Assembly (NCBI GenBank): GCA_022836615.1
Contig: MU405251.1
Location: 188,387-252,386 of the forward strand
Origin: Annulohypoxylon bovei var. microspora
Lineage: Eukaryota; Ascomycota; Sordariomycetes; Xylariales; Hypoxylaceae
Reading direction: 5' to 3'
Length of the DNA stretch: 64,000 nt
Of the stretch, positions 45,148 to 57,060 are shown one piece after another (positions within the stretch are counted from its first letter, which is position 1; every line of letters starts with the position of its first letter). Position numbers and translations under genes: made by a program. Below the pieces are notes generated by a model. That model searched no databases, was not told where the DNA came from, and saw only the letters and a program-made list of their open reading frames with translations.

Positions 45148-47217
45148 CTATAAAGCCTTCCCCACGCTCCCCTGACTCGAGCCGCTGCGCCGCGTGTCCG
45201 AGTCGCGGCGCGCGATCCCATTATCCGGCGTCGGCGAGTAGCGCGCGGCGGGCCCGACGTCGGGGCCGGGGTCGCTCCACTGGCTCATGCTCATGCTGAC
45301 GCCGCTCGAGTACTTGGACGTGAAGCTCTCGGTGCGCACGTGCGCCGCCTTCGGCGTATTGGGCATCGGCCTGCTGCCGTAGCTCACCCTGGGGTCTCTG
45401 ACGGTGGCGTCGAAGCTGGAGTTGGCGCTGAGCAGGTCCGGGCGGTCGAGGTCGAAGGGGTCGGAGCGGAACTTGTTGCGGCGCGTGCCGACGGTGGATA
45501 TACTCGCGTTGGACTCGCGGTACATGCTGCTGTTCATCACGCTGTTCAGGCGTGCGCCCGCGTTGCTCGGCTGCCGGTTGATGCCGCCGGTAGCCACGCT
45601 GTGCCCGCGCGAGCGGCGGACGTTCTGCACGTAAGTTGCGAGGCCGCCGTTTGCCGCGACGGATGGTGCTGTGATGGCGTTCGCGTCTGAGAATGGGTTG
45701 TTTGCTGCTGAAACAACTATGGGCTTTGCTTTGGCTGTGTTGTTCCCTATGGCGTTGACATCTGAAAAGGGGTCGTCGAAGTTTAATCCCAGGCCGCCGA
45801 GGAAGTGTTGCTCATTGCCTACAGATATCGAGCGGCGCTGGCTCCCTCTTGCGCTGTTTCGCCTCCTTGCTGCTTGCTCGAGTTGCCTGTCGTCCATGTT
45901 CATGAGTGTGAGGAAATCGGGCTGCGAGCCAACTCTCGGCCTATTGTCATTATCCGTAGACCTCGGAACGGCATATGATTCGTTATTCATTGGCTCAGCC
46001 TTAGATTCGTGACGCAGTCGCCAGTTGAAATTTCCATCTTCCGCTAATCGACCCCACCAGTCTACGAAACGACCTTTAGTCGTTGGCGGTGCTCCTATAA
46101 CTCCGGCATTTGAGTTACTTCGACTATGCGCCCCGTCGGGCGGTCCAAATTGCGAGGTCCCTCGGTCGAGGTTGACGCTTGGGCTCGGGCTGTTGCTACG
46201 GGCCACAATGTCGTTGACTCTTCCGCGCAATTTCTTATATTTCATGCCAACCAAGGCAAAGAGCTTCTCAGACATTGGGGTCGGTCCCACGGATGACCGA
46301 TCAATGAGATAAGGGCCTTTCTCACGGTCGCGGAAAGTAGTGTCTGGTGACAATGGCGTCAATAACGTGCTTCTCCGCTCTTGCATCTTTCTCTTCCGCC
46401 ATAGCCAGATAACGAACGCTATGAGCGAAATGATTATGATTCCTCCGACTACTCCAGCAGCTATCGCTATCGTCTGCTGCGTTGTGATGGCATTGCCGGT
46501 TACTTGCTGTTGGGTGGCTGACAGCCCTCCCCCGTTTGTCTCCGTTTCTAGCGATGATGACCCTGTAGCTTGTGTCCCACCCGCCGTTAGTGTTGCTGTG
46601 TTTACACCTAAAACGGTTGATATAGCCGAATCTTCTGATTGGCTATTTGTCGACTGTATTAATACTGCACTGTCAGTGGACAGTTGCTCTTGACCTCCAG
46701 ATTGAGACGGCGAAGGTCCAGCATCAGTAAGAAGTGCAGCATCAGAAGTGACAGAGGCGTCATTAGCGGTGTTAAAGATTGACGACGGAAGTGTTGAAGA
46801 GGGCTGATCAGTGGACTGGTTAGTAGATTGGTCAGTGGCCGTCGAACTTATCGCTGGTGCCACAATTATTGGAGGCGCATTAACTATTGCCGCAGTGCTC
46901 GTTGTACTTGAAGTTGTATCCGAGGAAACTTGAGTAGTGGAGTCCGGTAGTGTTGGATTAATAACCTGAGTCTCTTGAGGAGCCGTCGGTATCGATGTAG
47001 ACGTGGATGATGAAGTCGATAATAATGATGAAGATGAAGTCGTAGTAGTGCTCGATATTGAAGAAGAGGATGTCGATGTAGATGTTGAGCTCGAACTTGA
47101 AGATATTGAAGTCGAAGATGATAATGAGGTTGAAGTTGAATTTGATGCAAGTAGGATATTTGCTACTTTCGGCACTGCCGTACACCTTTGCCCGTTGCGG
47201 GTTGTAATCGATGCCAT
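45148..47217 (-). CDS. Ser/Thr-rich single-pass membrane protein (Mid2/Skg6-like topology)
   Basis: Single exon, 689 aa. Residues 27-245 are a mucin-like Ser/Thr-rich ectodomain likely to be heavily O-mannosylated. One membrane span (about 250-273, AIAAGVVGGIIIISLIAFVIWLW) ends in RKRK, a stop-transfer signal, so the long C-terminus should be cytosolic. The cytosolic part contains two copies of a [DN]PFSD[VA]NAI motif, resembling NPF endocytic/EH-binding motifs, a WWGRLAEDGNFNW segment and many Ser-rich basic stretches typical of phosphorylated cortical proteins. This layout resembles wall-stress sensors (Mid2) or Skg6, but no diagnostic domain is visible. There is no obvious N-terminal signal peptide; an in-frame TAA sits 15 bases before the ATG, so a signal-bearing upstream exon is possible (a CAG acceptor-like site lies between). 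Function is inferred from topology only. Confidence 0.75.
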   Translation of the reverse strand: MASITTRNGQRCTAVPKVANILLASNSTSTSLSSSTSISSSSSSTSTSTSSSSISSTTTTSSSSLLSTSSSTSTSIPTAPQETQVINPTLPDSTTQVSSDTTSSTTSTAAIVNAPPIIVAPAISSTATDQSTNQSTDQPSSTLPSSIFNTANDASVTSDAALLTDAGPSPSQSGGQEQLSTDSAVLIQSTNSQSEDSAISTVLGVNTATLTAGGTQATGSSSLETETNGGGLSATQQQVTGNAITTQQTIAIAAGVVGGIIIISLIAFVIWLWRKRKMQERRSTLLTPLSPDTTFRDREKGPYLIDRSSVGPTPMSEKLFALVGMKYKKLRGRVNDIVARSNSPSPSVNLDRGTSQFGPPDGAHSRSNSNAGVIGAPPTTKGRFVDWWGRLAEDGNFNWRLRHESKAEPMNNESYAVPRSTDNDNRPRVGSQPDFLTLMNMDDRQLEQAARRRNSARGSQRRSISVGNEQHFLGGLGLNFDDPFSDVNAIGNNTAKAKPIVVSAANNPFSDANAITAPSVAANGGLATYVQNVRRSRGHSVATGGINRQPSNAGARLNSVMNSSMYRESNASISTVGTRRNKFRSDPFDLDRPDLLSANSSFDATVRDPRVSYGSRPMPNTPKAAHVRTESFTSKYSSGVSMSMSQWSDPGPDVGPAARYSPTPDNGIARRDSDTRRSGSSQGSVGKAL

Positions 47218-49607
47218 GATCGTAGTCTGTTAAGAGTAGGCGATACCTGTCGCAGAAGGTGAATGAGAAAAAAATTACCGCCACTCTAGGCAAACGAATT
47301 TTAGTCGAAATGAAGTTATACGAAAGAGAAAAAAGGAGTCGGCCGTCGCGGCCGAGCTACGATCATAAGATCATCAACGATGATTTGTGAAGAATATGGA
47401 GATACTCGTATTTTCCCCCGGGAAATAGAGGAGAATGCGATTAGGTGCTCTACGCAAGAGACCAGCAAAAATGAAGATCAGAAAAGAAGATAAATTGCGC
47501 CAGACGGAGAGAAGCGAACAGGAATAGAGATGGTGTTGTGGCTTCACACGGGCGAGACAGACAGACTAAGGCTTGTCAAACAGCCAGGCCAGAAAGGATT
47601 GAATTACCCGAAGAGCCCGGGATAGAGGCTCGAGAATACTACCCTAGGAGCGAACATTGCTACCAACTAATGGCTTGCACGGCCATTGCTCGCTGTCGCT
47701 AAGGACAAGACCCTGTATAGCATGTTTGAAGGTAAAGTAACGGGGTGACGGGATTGGTTGATTGAGAGTTGTAAGAAACAAAGCGGCGGAGACATGCTAG
47801 ACAGGGAAGACAGGGGCGAACCCCTGAGGAGAGTTGATAACCACAGAATTGGCTTTAAAGAGTGTGGGGTAAAACACTTTAACCCCTGACTTGCGACACA
47901 CCTGAAGCAACGGACCCCCTTCAGCCGCATGAGAACGCCACAACATATTATTGTGATAGCCTTAACAAACTCTTAGATATTATATTTCATACTGGCAGTG
48001 TGGCAGTAGGAATGCCGAGATGACCTTCAGTTGCCCTGGTTTAAAAATGGATTATGTCGACATCTGTTACTCGAAGACTATGGCTTGTTTTGTCGATAAT
48101 TACCTAAAGAATAAGGTGATTACCGATTAAGTTGCTAAAGTTTCGGGCCGGGAAAGATGGTTTCTTGGCACGGGTTGGGGGTGTCACGTATTGAAGGTAG
48201 GGAGTTTTACCATTACCTCGCAGCTGCCTAGATAGTAAGATCTAAAGTCGGGGCATTTTAAGTCGTGTCGCTATTAAAACATTGTATTGGTATTAGTATT
48301 AGTATTAGTATTAGTATCAGTATTTGTATATGTCTCCTTTAGCCTAAGGTATCGGAGAATCAAACTTGGATGAAAAGAAGAAAGAAGTCGTCGAATGACT
48401 TCGAGTTTCAAAAGGGGTATTGATCTGTCATGGTGAAGTTCCGACAAAACTCTTAAGGCGATCGGATCCAGTGCCGTTCCGAGATTTTAGAAGCAAGATT
48501 ATGCTACGATATAGTAGTAATGTCAGTGTTCTCGTCGTATTGTACCCACTTGACCTACTCGATCTGCGGAGTATCAAACTGTAAGGATTGATATCCGTTA
48601 AGGCCGATATTTTGTGTGAGTCGAAGCTTTTTACTAAGGCATTATATAACGTCCGAAGAACATTAGATATCTACTACTAGGTAGTCTCTTTTCTTAATTG
48701 ATTTTATATACCCAAGTGCAACTGGAGGAATTAGTCCGGGGTTACAGTATGTACATACAGGTACATATCAAAGATTCAAAGATTATCAGAGATAACATAC
48801 TTGTGGACCTAGCATTTCTTTACATAATGCAAACGGACTATTCTCTCTCGGCCGGCTTCGCAAAATATATTCCTTACAATTCGGGTCGATACTCCAACAA
48901 CATTATCAATCCGTGGACATTGATACTCCAACGTCCACATTTATATCAATACATCCACATCACATGTACGTACCCGCCGTTTGTAAATTTGTACTATGTA
49001 CATAGGCAGGCACCTGATGTACCTATAATTCAACTTAATGCACCTATAAATGTGCTGTAGTCAGGAGGTATGCATTAGTAGTATGGTTCGTGCACGGACC
49101 AGGACATAAACCATAACCAGAAAAAGCAGAGAAAGTCTCTTCGCTTCCCCAGTTCGGGTCAGTCCCGCCCTAAAAACTAAAACTAACTTAATCAACGCTT
49201 CGCTCTAATCCGCTTCTAATCTTGACAGGGAACTTCCCATGATGTCTTCTAGATCTTCTAGAATCTGGGCATAAGCAGTAAAAGAAGTCATCAGAGAGTC
49301 GCGACATATTTCATTCCATTTTGGGAAGTTTTTAGCTCCTTTTTAGGCCTGTGAGATCTGTGAGATCTAAACATCTCTACACTCTTAACTCCTATTTGAT
49401 TAACCGGCCTAAGCCACCGCCTCCAGTGCTCCGTTGGAGAGAAGTTGTGTCACCTAGCGAGCCTTTCGTTTCCCCTTTCGTTATTTCGTTAATTACACCA
49501 TTACCTACCTAGACTATTATACAGTCTTTACTACTACCTACCTACCTACCTAGGTGTGCTTCAGTTTATGTGTCCCTTTACAAGAACTCACCGCTGTACC
49601 CGAAAAT
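47218..49607. other. Divergent region between membrane protein and orphan gene
   Basis: Both flanking genes start from this region. It holds a (TATTAG)n repeat at about 48291-48326 and CCTACCTACCTAGG at 49541-49554. Small frames (47667-47930, 48698-49060) are not convincing. Confidence 0.4.
48291..48326. repeat. (TATTAG)n microsatellite
   Basis: About five near-perfect copies of a 6-bp unit, non-coding. Confidence 0.85.
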
Positions 49608-51656
49608 ATGTTTGGGTCACTAGTCACCATCGGTAAGTCGATATAACCATTTTATCTCTTCATTCTTGTTACTGTTCGGTGCGAGACGGGATTAGTTAAG
49701 ATACCATATACCTATTACTTCTTTCCATCATAATTTTCCCATCATAAATGTGAATTAATCAGAGAACGTTATATAAGTATCACGTTCTCTTATTAAGGCA
49801 TTAAACCTATTAAACACGTGAAAGGAAAAAGGAATACATAATTCGTGAGAGCAACATCCACATGACATTTATGTTATATTCACTGCACTTGTTATCATTA
49901 TTGCTATTGTTATTACTGGGCTTCATCTCATCTATTCACTCTAGTCCAATCCCAGGATATCGGTCCACCGCCCAAGGATGTACCGCCTCCTACTCCTATT
50001 AGATTGCCGCAATGCAATCCAAAGCTACGCGGAGATCCTCAGCCGTCTGTTGTCCGCTTTCTGCAACAGCTGCAGCGTCCTACCGAGCTTACTGAGGCTC
50101 ACTTTGCTGCCCTCGGCGCACATGTACATGCCGATGCCCCCGCTGAGGAGGTCCTCCCGGATCCGTCTTACCTACCCGTGTTCTCGGAGTGGGAAGGCGT
50201 AGACCTAGACGAAGCACGGCGTAAGGATGAAACTTTCCGCCGACCTCTCTGTAACGGAGGCACATCCCCTGAAGCTCGGTTCTTCTTAGAGCGCCGCGAT
50301 GAGCTCTCCGTACCCAACCAGGCCGCCTTCCGCACGATTCGGCGTGTAAAACCCGAACCGGGAAAACAGCAGCCGCGACTTGGAAACTGCTACGAGTTCT
50401 TCAAGCAGATGGAGCTGATGGCCTCGTATTGGGACGATAGTTCGTTACCACCGCTCATTACAGAGGAGGAGGATGTGGAGTCACCGCCACTACCGCCGCG
50501 TCCCACAGATGCGACTTCCGAACAACCCGCTACCGGCGCGGCTCCCGAGTCTAACACCCGCTCCGAAGCGGATCCGGAAACCAAGCCGCCTAAGGAGCCC
50601 CAGCGTACGACCTACCGCACCAGTCCCGGCACCCAGATGCCGCCGGAATTCCGCCACAACTTCATATCGTCCTTCGTAAAACTCATCGCCTACCCCTTCG
50701 GCTGCAACGTCATCCCACCTAGAGTCGAGCCCCGCCTGCAACTACTCGCGCCGCCGTATAAGAGGAGCTCGAAATCGAAGGCCCCCAGTTCTCAGGCGGC
50801 GTCCTACTTTCCCTCCGGATGCGTGTTTCTATGCAGGGCGCCTACTACGCGCGAGGCTGCGCGCGCGGGTATCGTGGAGGGCCCCATCGCGGCGGTGTCT
50901 GCGCGCAACACGACCAACTTCGTGTCTCCCGCGGAATCCAACATCGACTTCGGCCGGGAACTAGTAGCCGCGCTGATCACGGCGCAGCACCGGGCGCGCG
51001 AGGGCCAGCCCGAAAAGCGCTTCGGCGAGGGGAAGTGGTGGGCGACAGAGAAACGCTGGGGCGGCGGCGAGGGCGGGCCTATAGGCCGCGAAGTAGACGG
51101 AGACTCTGTCGTCGGCGATAAGGACGCCGCGGCACCCGGAAACGGCGCGGCGGACAAGGCGGGCTCTTCGTCTTCGTCTTCCCAACCCCAAAAGAAGTCG
51201 TCGTCGCTGCCGCCTATCCCCATGCGCGGTCAGCCCGTCAACAAGAAGCCCCGCAAGAACATGAGCATCTACGACAGCTACCGCATGGTGCGCCTGCCGT
51301 CGTCCAACTGGGACAAGAAAACCAAGTACGCGGCCATCGGCAAGGTCAGGGGCGCCGACTACGACGACGTGTTCGTGCTGAGTAGCCTGTTCCACCACCT
51401 TAGCGTGCTAAGAGTTCGCGTCCCGAGGAAACTGCTCGATGTCCTGGGCGGCGAGCCCGAGGGCGTGTTGGAGGTAAAGGCGGAGGCGGAGGTGGACAAG
51501 CTGAGGAGCTGGGGCCGCCTCGAGATGTGGCGCAGTCGGTGGTTCGACCTGTTCGTCGTCGAGGAGCGGCTCGAGGCCATGCGCCTGCTCTGGGGCATGA
51601 TGGGCTGGGTCATGCGCAAGGAAGAGGGGGAAGATGTAGCGATGAAGAATGCCTAA
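49608..51656 (+). CDS. Conserved-looking hypothetical protein, 578 aa, two exons
   Basis: I do not recognise this family. The main exon (49945-51656) has one long frame without an ATG near its beginning. A 25-nt first exon (49608-49632, ATG then GTAAGT donor) joins in correct phase across a 312-bp intron to give MFGSLVTIVQSQDIGPPP. The protein has an ordered N-terminal part (FLQQLQRPTELTEAHFAALGAHVHAD.., PSYLPVFSEWEG), an acidic Pro-rich linker (TEEEDVESPPLPPRP), a central segment (FRHNFISSFVKLIAYPFGCNVIPPRVEPR), a Gly/Ser-rich linker, and a final helical part (MSIYDSYRMVRLPSSNWDKKTKYAAIGKVRG) ending with WRSRWFDLFVVEERLEAMRLLWGMMGWVM. No catalytic motif, signal peptide or membrane span is evident. 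Strong third-position GC supports coding. The short first exon is the least certain part. Confidence 0.7.
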
Positions 51657-52230
51657 GCTTCGGATCGGAAGGGCATGGCCAACGACTGCCGCGGGCGAGG
51701 GAAGGCTACGTGGGTTCGGGGTTTGGATGGGAGGGCGGCTGATAGCTCTTTGGATCTAGACTTGGGATGTGTGCGTCTGTCTAGTTTTGGGAACTACCCA
51801 TAGACCTGAATTAAGCTTGTAATGAATGTCACGATCACTTACGCTCCTTGATTTATTGCTTCGTGGGCTAGGCGCCATCTGCCGCTGGCTTGGGTGGCTG
51901 TTTGTTGTTTTGGTTGGTGCTTCTAATGGCACTCGCTTTTAGGGGAGGGGGCTAGGGCTAGGGTTAGGGTTGTATGAGTCTGAAATCAGTGTGCACCGGC
52001 GGGCCTTGAAGATCGAGGAGATGAGGTATGGGCTAGAGACTATGGGTGATCTGTTAAGATGATCATGGAATACTTGATCTGCGGATGGAGTTCTGTAATC
52101 GTAGTTTCTATACAGTGGCATGAATGATTTCGCTATTTTTGAGGTGATACGCAAGTATTTGAGCGTGTACATATGTATATTAACATCACGTTATTGGTAC
52201 TACGAATTGACGTGTTTACACTCACGTTAA

Positions 52231-52249
52231 CTACCTACCTACCTACCTA
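52231..52249. repeat. (CTAC)n / CCTA microsatellite
   Basis: Nearly five tandem copies of CTAC (equivalently CCTA), matching the dispersed motif seen across the window's non-coding DNA. Confidence 0.85.
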
Positions 52250-55200
52250 CATTCTATTACGCCGAAGTTTATTTTCAAGTTTGGTATAGTATCCTCATGT
52301 GTAATACATAGATGTCTATAGGTTGGGGTTAGGGGAGAAAGTGGTGGCCCCCTATTATAAGCATTGTTACACGAGACATACAGTTGCTTTTTTCTTCTAT
52401 TGGAAAAAAAAATACTAAGTACACGATATAGGTATCTCGGTGTAGGTCAATTTGAGCAAAGAGTAGAGGCTTTGATATAATCTGTAGCATTTGTGACACT
52501 TTCCAGCCACAATCCGTCTGTCTGTCGATATAGATGGGTCATCTTCGGTGCACGAGAGTCTAATGTAGTAGAGATTGTATGAAGTTCGCATAAACTAGGA
52601 TATAACTTGGGTATGGTGCCTTAATCTTGGCTGTTGATATTCCTTCATCGGCACTTTGTAATGCTTATTAGAAGTTATCTGATACTTGTAGATATAGGTT
52701 AGGTACGAAGATTAGTAAGAGAGTTAAGATGTGAAGTAAGAACTAAATTATGAAGATCGCTCTTAGTCTTTTCTATAAACCGTCATAAGCATACATTGGC
52801 TAGCCGAAATACATTGAGCTGAATGTATAATGAAACTAAAAAGCCGTTTTACAAAAAATCGTATAGGGTATAGACATAGTGTAAGCAAGCCACTCGGCAG
52901 ATAACGCAATCCTATTCGCGAAGACGTCTACAGAGATGATACGCGTCTCAATCATGTGATCGGCAATATATGTATACAAATTTCTCGCCTAACGTGTATG
53001 TATGTGACGCTGATTAATTACCAGCAGCGTTGGGCACTCATGCTTCGCATTTTGGGTCTCAATGCTGCCGTCTCCTTTCGAGAAATATACCGTCGAAAAG
53101 AGCGGTATAGTATCATAGGTAGCACATTCAAAGCCCAGACTCTATAGAACTCTATAGTTGACTAATCCGCGGGGACATTGATAAGGACAATATGATTATC
53201 TCGGGTTTTGGTTGCCTCTTAGGATAGCTTTTAGATCACGAGAATGACGTAGCTAGATCAGATATCGCGAAATAGCATCACGCGAATCGAAATTTCTCCG
53301 TCGTCTAACGTAAGACATGCAGCCCTTGGCATACATTAGTAGATTGGTCTCGGATGAGCTCGAGGTCGTCGTTGGTCTATCGTCAACGTCCGGAAAGAAT
53401 TACGGGAGCACCCGTCGCTCCACAATCTAGTGCTGACTAAGATCAACGCGCTCAAAGGCCGTAGAAAGAAAGACGGTGACTTCACTGCGTAGAGTCTTAG
53501 CTCCCTCTACTCCTCTGCTTCTCTAACGGGAGCCAAGTTTTTCCTTAGAACCGAGTGTTCGCAGGTCGAGTTGACTTAAGATGAGGCTCAAAGATGCAAG
53601 CTGCTGCTAAAGATAGAGAATAGCAGCTGTATAGCCTCAACCGCCCTATTCGGGCAGCTGAGCCGTGGCGAGGTGTGATAGGTTCGACGGTTTTGACGTA
53701 CGCGTAGGTGAAGAGATAAAAAGGGTATAGCGCAGCCCTTCTTGCGAGCTGAGACGGCTCTTGTGTACCAGTGAAAGCAGCGAAAGCAGGGGAACATCGC
53801 TGTAACCCCGGCGAGCAACTATCGATACAGCATAGCCCGGCAGAAGTTACATGCAGAATTTACCAGCAGTAAAACAAAGATAACGTTGCAACGGTGGCTG
53901 GACGGTGGACCTACATGAATGATTATAGTATCGGACCGCTGACTCGCAGATGCGACTCTGGAGTAGCTCAACCGGCATCATATCTAGATAAGGCTGGTGT
54001 TTCGTGGCCCATGCTGTCCCGAAAAATTTTTAACTTGCAGAAGATGCGGTACTGGCGCAAGGCTGTGCTCGTCGGCATCACCTCGATTGGCTCCTCCACA
54101 CAATCTTCCTTCCCAAGCACCTGGAAGCGTCTAGGGACGATGCATGTGGCGCCTGTAAGGAAGATGGGACGAGAGCACTGACACTCGTGCCTGATGATCT
54201 GCTCCTACTTGGGATAGTTCGAGGACTCTATAGCGTAGTTGTCAAACGTAACTTTGTTCCTTAGCTTGTTGGTTACCTCTGGTTAAGCCGAGGAACGCTT
54301 CATTTTCCGACGCCATTTGTGGGGATCCCGTCGCTAACAGCTGCAACCAAGACAGCCTCTCAGACGGGAAGACCTTCAACGGTAGACGAACTCCGAGTTT
54401 CCCGCGGAGGTCTAGTACTGGCCTGCACGTCTCCGTGAAGATATTCAAAGTATGATGAAATAGACATCACAGCCACAACGTGTATGCTGCTAAGTATGCG
54501 AACTAACGCATGTGCGGCAGGAAGAGAGCCGGGTTAGATAGCCGTCTAATAAGATCTCCCAGGTATTGCAGAATCTCAAGCATTGGCATGCGGTACCTAT
54601 GCACTGCAGCCACAGTGGGAAAGTACAGGCGTATCAGAGAGAAGCCGGAGACGCAAGTTCAGACGAATTACTGCAAGTCAGCCACCATTTTCGGGTATCC
54701 CGAGCTACTCCATAGTCGGATCGTAGGACCGGATAATTCGTTCTTCCTAGCCGTCGACGCATGAAGATCCATGGGGGTCCCGTTCTCCAACATGAAGGTG
54801 GAACAGTAGAAGCATCCACTACCTACATCATAGGTACAAAGGCGACTAGCTCGTGGTGTTTGAGGCTGGGACATCTCGTTGATGTCTTAGATAACTATAT
54901 GCAGCATGATGTGCCTGGTACTTTACTTATCGAGTATCATGTCGGACATAAGGACAAATGTCGCAAGTACTTATGCCACTAAAGACGGATTCGCCGGGGG
55001 ATATCTTGGGTATCTTGGAGAAAGGACCCTGAAAGGACCCTGAATAAACAATAACCCGCGGCTGCAGTTGTGAGAATAAAGAGAATTTTGCACAAATAAT
55101 GATTGCCTAGTATTTGCGCTGATTAGGTCGCCGATCGGGCTTGTGGTTACAAGGCTGCCCAAGCAGCTCATTCGTCCGAAGCATTCGCTACAGAGAAATT

Positions 55201-55455
55201 GCGCTGTAACAGTACTGACGTGTTCTGGGTCTACAGTCTATAGCCGCATAGCCATAGCTAATGGCATAATACCTAGGTAGTTCGGAAGACGGCGGTAGAA
55301 CTAGGAACTTTAGCAATGCCATAGGTTTGTACCTGGAGATTTGAAGCTGATGAGGTTGCCGAAATATCATTCAGCTCCGAGCTTGGATTTTGAGGATCCT
55401 TCTTGACTTGATGGTTATATGTGTCGATCATATAGTAAGAATCATCAAAACATTT

Positions 55456-55500
55456 CAGCGTAGACAGCGTAGACAGCGTAGACAGCGTAAACAGCGTAGA
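55456..55500. repeat. (CAGCGTAGA)5 tandem repeat
   Basis: Five copies of a 9-bp unit, one with a single change, in non-coding DNA. Confidence 0.9.
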
Positions 55501-56307
55501 GTAAAGAAAAAGGGAAGCAGCAGGGAACTTTCTAAACGACTTGACCCATTGCCAGACTATTGGATTTTGTTGGTTATAGTCGAGAGCTCGGGTAGAATAC
55601 GCGTAAGATTGATGTTTCTTAGAGGAAAAACCGCGGTTCAATCGCCGACTGGAGTTTTGATTTTGATTTGTTCATAAAATATTTGTTCAAGGGACCCTTG
55701 TTTTAAGCCGAATTCGGTTTAGTTCTTCATTACTATGTAATTATGTATGTACTATGTATTGTTCCACGCGGCTAGACCCCTCCAGAAGATGGTCCTAGCT
55801 TGGATGACGATAGCTTATTACTCTTTGAAGTTACTACAAACTCTCTATACACGTAGGAAGTCACGAGCTACGAAATTTATCATTGGGTGGTTTGCACATG
55901 CCTTATGCCTCATGCCTCATGGATCGGACTTGAGCAAGCTTAAGTCCCCACTTTGAACGTATTCCGTATCCATCCCGCATACCTATCGCATTCTGCATTC
56001 TGAGCCTATTCTCTATTCTGCTCTCTCTACCTCTATCTGCTCTATCTAACCTACACAGCTACATCCATACAACATCCATACAATATCCATCCTGCATACT
56101 ACTTACAGACTTACATACATCAATACCTCCGCCTACATACTACACATACTACCTACACATACAATACAATACAATATACAACATACACAAATGCAATTCT
56201 AGATCTCCAGCATCGCTTTCATCCGCCCCCCCCTTCTTTTTCTCTTTCTCTCTCACCCCGGCTGCAACCATGACATCCATGACCCAGATTTCTTGACCTA
56301 CGGTATT

Positions 56308-56372
56308 TGCTACATCTGCTACATCTACTACATCTACTACATTTGCTACATTTGCTATACATTTGCTACACC
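56308..56372. repeat. 9-bp TGCTACATC-type tandem repeat
   Basis: About seven imperfect copies alternating TGCTACATC, TACTACATC and TGCTACATT, located roughly 0.7 kb upstream of the metacaspase start. Confidence 0.8.
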
Positions 56373-57060
56373 TCCCTTACATGGTTACTAAAGAAAGAAA
56401 CCTTACAAGCAAATAAACTGCGGTTCGGTTTCATCACCACATCTCCGAATATTAAGAAAAAGTATTGGCTTTTCCACACCGACCCCTGCTCCTCTGGCTG
56501 TCTGGTAAGTAAAGTGATGTGCACCTGTCAACAAGGTTTCCCTGCGCCGCATCGCTTGACCGCTCGGCTGGGAATTTTCCTTGCTAGCGCCTAGTTTTAT
56601 ACCCAACTAGGAAGTCCTTGGCATTCTTTTTCTTTATTTTCTCTATTTTATTTTAGCTGTCGAGGCTCGTGGTCTTGGCAGTAGCATGGGGCTGCGCTTA
56701 CATTCAATACTAGCCGACTCGAGTTTGATACCTTTGATACCTTGATACTTCCATACCTCCAGCAGGGCTACCTACATACAGACATACTTAACTTACATCA
56801 TACCTACCTCGAGACGAATACATATACATACCTATACAAACATCGTGAAAGGTTTCTTCTATCCCTCTACGCATCTGTGGAGGTCGAGCCTTGTCTATAA
56901 GAACCTGCTACCTTGTCCGGCAGAATCCCCCGCCTTGTTCTACCCCCACGAGTTCATATCGCGAGCCTAATCCGAACCCGCCTTCGTTCTCAACTCTTGT
57001 CGACTACGAACATAACTTCCAACGATATCGCGAACACTCTACACGAATTATACAATTGAT

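Larger units (their letters stand above)
51657..57060. other. 5.4-kb gene-free region between orphan protein and metacaspase
   Basis: No complete gene. It contains a short telomere-like run (CTAGGG/TTAGGG, 51949-51971), (CCTA)n at 52231-52249, a 9-bp tandem repeat at 55456-55500, another 9-bp repeat at 56308-56372, and disconnected open frames between 53890 and 54980 that may be the remains of a decayed gene. The right part, CT-rich with many CATAC runs, is the metacaspase promoter. Confidence 0.45.

Noticed and set aside
50804..51398. Antisense and alternate frames over the orphan protein gene
   Set aside because: They follow from high GC in the real exon and have no protein character.
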